From assembly GCF_000012225.1 (NCBI RefSeq), contig NC_007716.1, forward strand, positions 372,001-436,000: DNA of 64,000 nucleotides. The letters run 5' to 3'. Made by a program: the position numbers and the translations under genes. Positions 62,587 to 64,000 of this stretch are shown piece after piece. How positions within the stretch are numbered: the first letter of the stretch is position 1; the number at the start of each line of letters is the position of its first letter. The notes under the pieces were generated by a model, which saw only the letters and a list, made by a program, of their open reading frames with translations, was not told where the DNA came from and did not search any database. Source of the stretch: Aster yellows witches'-broom phytoplasma AYWB. Its GTDB lineage: Bacteria > Bacillota_I > Bacilli_A > Acholeplasmatales > Acholeplasmataceae.

Positions 62587-63143
62587 CAAAGACAACAATT
62601 ATCATTGGAGGAAAATTCAAAGGGTGCAAAATCAAACTAGTACCATCACCCCAAACCAAAGCCACTAGCTCTTTGGTTAAAGAATCTCTCTTTAATACTT
62701 TGGGAAACTCAGTAAAAAACAAAATCTTTTTAGATTTATTTGCAGGCAATGGTTCTTATGGTTTTGAGGCTTTAAGCAGAGATGCTAAACAAGTCTATTT
62801 TGTTGATGCTTCCGTAAAAGCTTTTCAAACCTTAAAAGAAAATAACCAAAAATTAAAAATTAATTTGCAACAAAGCATTATTTTTTATGGTCATTTTATT
62901 AAAGCTTTAAAAAAATTCCAAAAAGCCAACTTGATTTTTGATTTTATTATTTTAGACCCTCCTTATTTTAAAGATTTTTATTTACCTGCTTTTGAATATT
63001 TGAACAAATTAACACATAAAAATAGCATTATTATTTGCGAATTACATCAAAAAATTGTTTTACCTACACAAATTAAAGAATTTGTTTTACAAAAAGAAAA
63101 ACAATACGGTAATAAAAAAATCCAATTTTATCAAAAAATTTAG
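62583..63143 (+). CDS. rsmD: 16S rRNA (guanine(966)-N2)-methyltransferase
   Basis: 186 residues, standard RsmD size. GGKFKGCKIKLVPSPQTKAT at the N-terminus parallels the RsmD G..kGrkL....RPT entry, followed by VKESLFNTLG, SAM motif I FLDLFAGNGSYGFEALSRDA near 49-68, and catalytic FDFIILDPPYFKDF near 120-133. Methylates G966 of small-subunit rRNA. In Bacillus rsmD (ylbH) neighbours coaD, which is not seen here. Confidence 0.93.
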   Translation: MTKTTIIIGGKFKGCKIKLVPSPQTKATSSLVKESLFNTLGNSVKNKIFLDLFAGNGSYGFEALSRDAKQVYFVDASVKAFQTLKENNQKLKINLQQSIIFYGHFIKALKKFQKANLIFDFIILDPPYFKDFYLPAFEYLNKLTHKNSIIICELHQKIVLPTQIKEFVLQKEKQYGNKKIQFYQKI

Positions 63144-63182
63144 ACTTTAATCAAGAAAAGAAAAAACAAAAAGGAGTTCAAA

Positions 63183-63398
63183 ATGAACAATATTTGGTTA
63201 TATATAAATCCAATTATAGGATTTTTATTAGGTGGAGCTTTCGGAGCTTTTTTAATGTTTCGTTGGTTTAAAAAACATTTACAAAAAAATCCTCCAATCA
63301 GTGAAAAACAAATCAAAGAAATGTTTCGTCAAATGGGACGTACCCCTTCTGAAAAACAAATTCGTCAAATTATGAACAGCATGAAACAAGGCAAATAA
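63183..63398 (+). CDS. UPF0154 (YneF-like) small membrane protein
   Basis: 71 residues, one N-terminal membrane segment (IIGFLLGGAFGAFLMFRWF) and a cytoplasmic tail HLQKNPPISEKQIKEMFRQM GRTPSEKQIRQIMNSMKQ, matching the length and KNPPI...MR.MM..MGrKPSe pattern of YneF. Function unknown but widely conserved in Firmicutes and Mollicutes. RBS aaaaggag. Confidence 0.9.
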   Translation: MNNIWLYINPIIGFLLGGAFGAFLMFRWFKKHLQKNPPISEKQIKEMFRQMGRTPSEKQIRQIMNSMKQGK

Positions 63399-63402
63399 AA
63401 TA

Positions 63403-63747
63403 ATGTTTGAAAGTTTCCTTTTTACATTTATTTTTATTGTTTTTATTTGTCTTTTAGTTATTTTTATAATGAATTATTTTTATAGCAAAAATGTTAAAAA
63501 CAAAATTATAAATTATTTATTGTCTTGTAGCAATTTAGAACAAGAAATATTAAAAAGTTTTTTGCAAAATCCTCATAAAACTTTTACCTTAACAAAAGAT
63601 GCAAACATTACTAAAAATCTATTACAATTGAATATCATTTTTTTAAAAGAAATAGTTTCGGATGCTAAATATAATAATTATGTTTTTAACCCTTTAATAA
63701 AAAATATTATTCACAAAAATAAAGATTTAAAAAAAATTTACCATTAA
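63403..63747 (+). CDS. Membrane-anchored hypothetical protein
   Basis: 114 residues: membrane segment at about 4-27 (FLFTFIFIVFICLLVIFIMN), then a cytoplasmic domain with CSNLEQEILKSFLQNPHKTF and TKNLLQLNIIFLKEIVSDAK. The start is 4 bases after the previous stop, so it belongs to the same operon. Not recognised. Confidence 0.6.
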   Translation: MFESFLFTFIFIVFICLLVIFIMNYFYSKNVKNKIINYLLSCSNLEQEILKSFLQNPHKTFTLTKDANITKNLLQLNIIFLKEIVSDAKYNNYVFNPLIKNIIHKNKDLKKIYH

Positions 63748-63767
63748 TAATATTTTTTAAATCATTT

Positions 63768-63846
63768 AAAATTTTTCAAGTTTATATAATAAAAAACACC
63801 TTTTATAACAAAAGGTGTTTTTTATTATATAAACTTGAAAAATTTT
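63768..63846. terminator. 37-bp perfect palindromic bidirectional terminator
   Basis: Left arm 63768-63804, loop ataac, right arm 63810-63846; both arms are fully complementary. The core caccttttataacaaaaggtg is flanked by A and T runs, serving the convergent genes on both sides. The stop codon of the right gene overlaps the right arm. Confidence 0.95.
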
Positions 63847-64000
63847 ATTCTGTAATCAATTCATTGTAATTTACAACTTTAACAGAAACATTTTCATCAG
63901 CGCTAATTAAACGAGAAATAGGGCATCGTTTATGAGTTGCATTTGCAATTATTTCAGTTTGTTCCAACGTCATATCTTGGATTCCTAAAATAGCAGTAGG
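63845..64000 (-). CDS. OsmC/Ohr-family protein, 5' part outside window
   Basis: C-terminal 51 residues: AILGIQDMTLEQTEIIANAT, HKRCPISRLISADENVSVKV and VNYNELITE-stop. The AHKxCPxS..... pattern with its conserved Cys is typical of the OsmC/Ohr peroxide-reduction family (second catalytic Cys). It would detoxify organic hydroperoxides. The N-terminal two thirds and the first catalytic Cys are beyond base 64000. Confidence 0.75.
   Translation of the reverse strand, partial: PTAILGIQDMTLEQTEIIANATHKRCPISRLISADENVSVKVVNYNELITE

Noticed and set aside
1-64000. tRNA, rRNA or other standard RNA genes
   Set aside because: No cloverleaf with TTCGANTC-type arm or rRNA signature was found on reading both strands; a covariance-model scan would be needed to exclude them fully.

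Overview
The window is AT-rich, uses TGA as stop and TGG for Trp, and reads as the genome of a 'Candidatus Phytoplasma' of the aster yellows (16SrI-like) type. Grounds: IS3-family tra5 transposases, potential mobile unit (PMU) genes (phytoplasma sigF, ssb, HU, dam, FtsH-like ATPases, DnaB/DnaG pieces), secreted SVM-type effectors including a SAP11-like protein, an Amp-like surface protein, and a reduced set of housekeeping genes. No rRNA, tRNA or CRISPR array was seen.

Layout. 1-3111: 5' part of a giant minus-strand coiled-coil protein of 35-aa repeats. 3600-34400: PMU material, mostly decayed and nested. An outer PMU (left end 8022; sigF, ssb, HU) is interrupted inside ssb by a 12.9-kb PMU (8820-21758) flanked by a 3-bp duplication (TAT); removing it restores the ssb frame. 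That PMU carries sigF, dam, ssb, HU, an FtsH-like ATPase, coiled-coil membrane proteins and a cluster of five secreted proteins including SAP11, and its own tra5 is in turn interrupted by a small PMU derivative (about 9951-12466). 22-30 kb holds wreckage of more PMUs plus phage- or plasmid-like pieces (YqaJ-type nuclease, DnaB, DnaG, Rep-like protein). 30320-32716 encodes an Amp-like membrane protein expanded into 200-aa repeats. 34474-40085: chromosomal nitroreductase, uvrC, uvrB. 40107-51500: a second PMU graveyard with one intact AAA+ ATPase, one SVM effector and several membrane proteins. 51992-64000: intact chromosome with lplA, an ECF S component, a protease-less FtsH, a membrane/methyltransferase fusion, alaS, ruvX, trmR-like, greA, yqeG-like, rsmD, a UPF0154 gene and the end of an OsmC/Ohr gene.

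How it works together. PMU genes run inward from the sigF end (sigma factor, methylase, ssDNA-binding protein, HU, ATPase, membrane proteins, effectors) toward the tra5 end, as expected of a replicating transposon carrying host-manipulation cargo. Many PMU genes carry single-base homopolymer indels, while the chromosomal genes are almost all intact. Functions are read from motifs by eye; no database search was possible.
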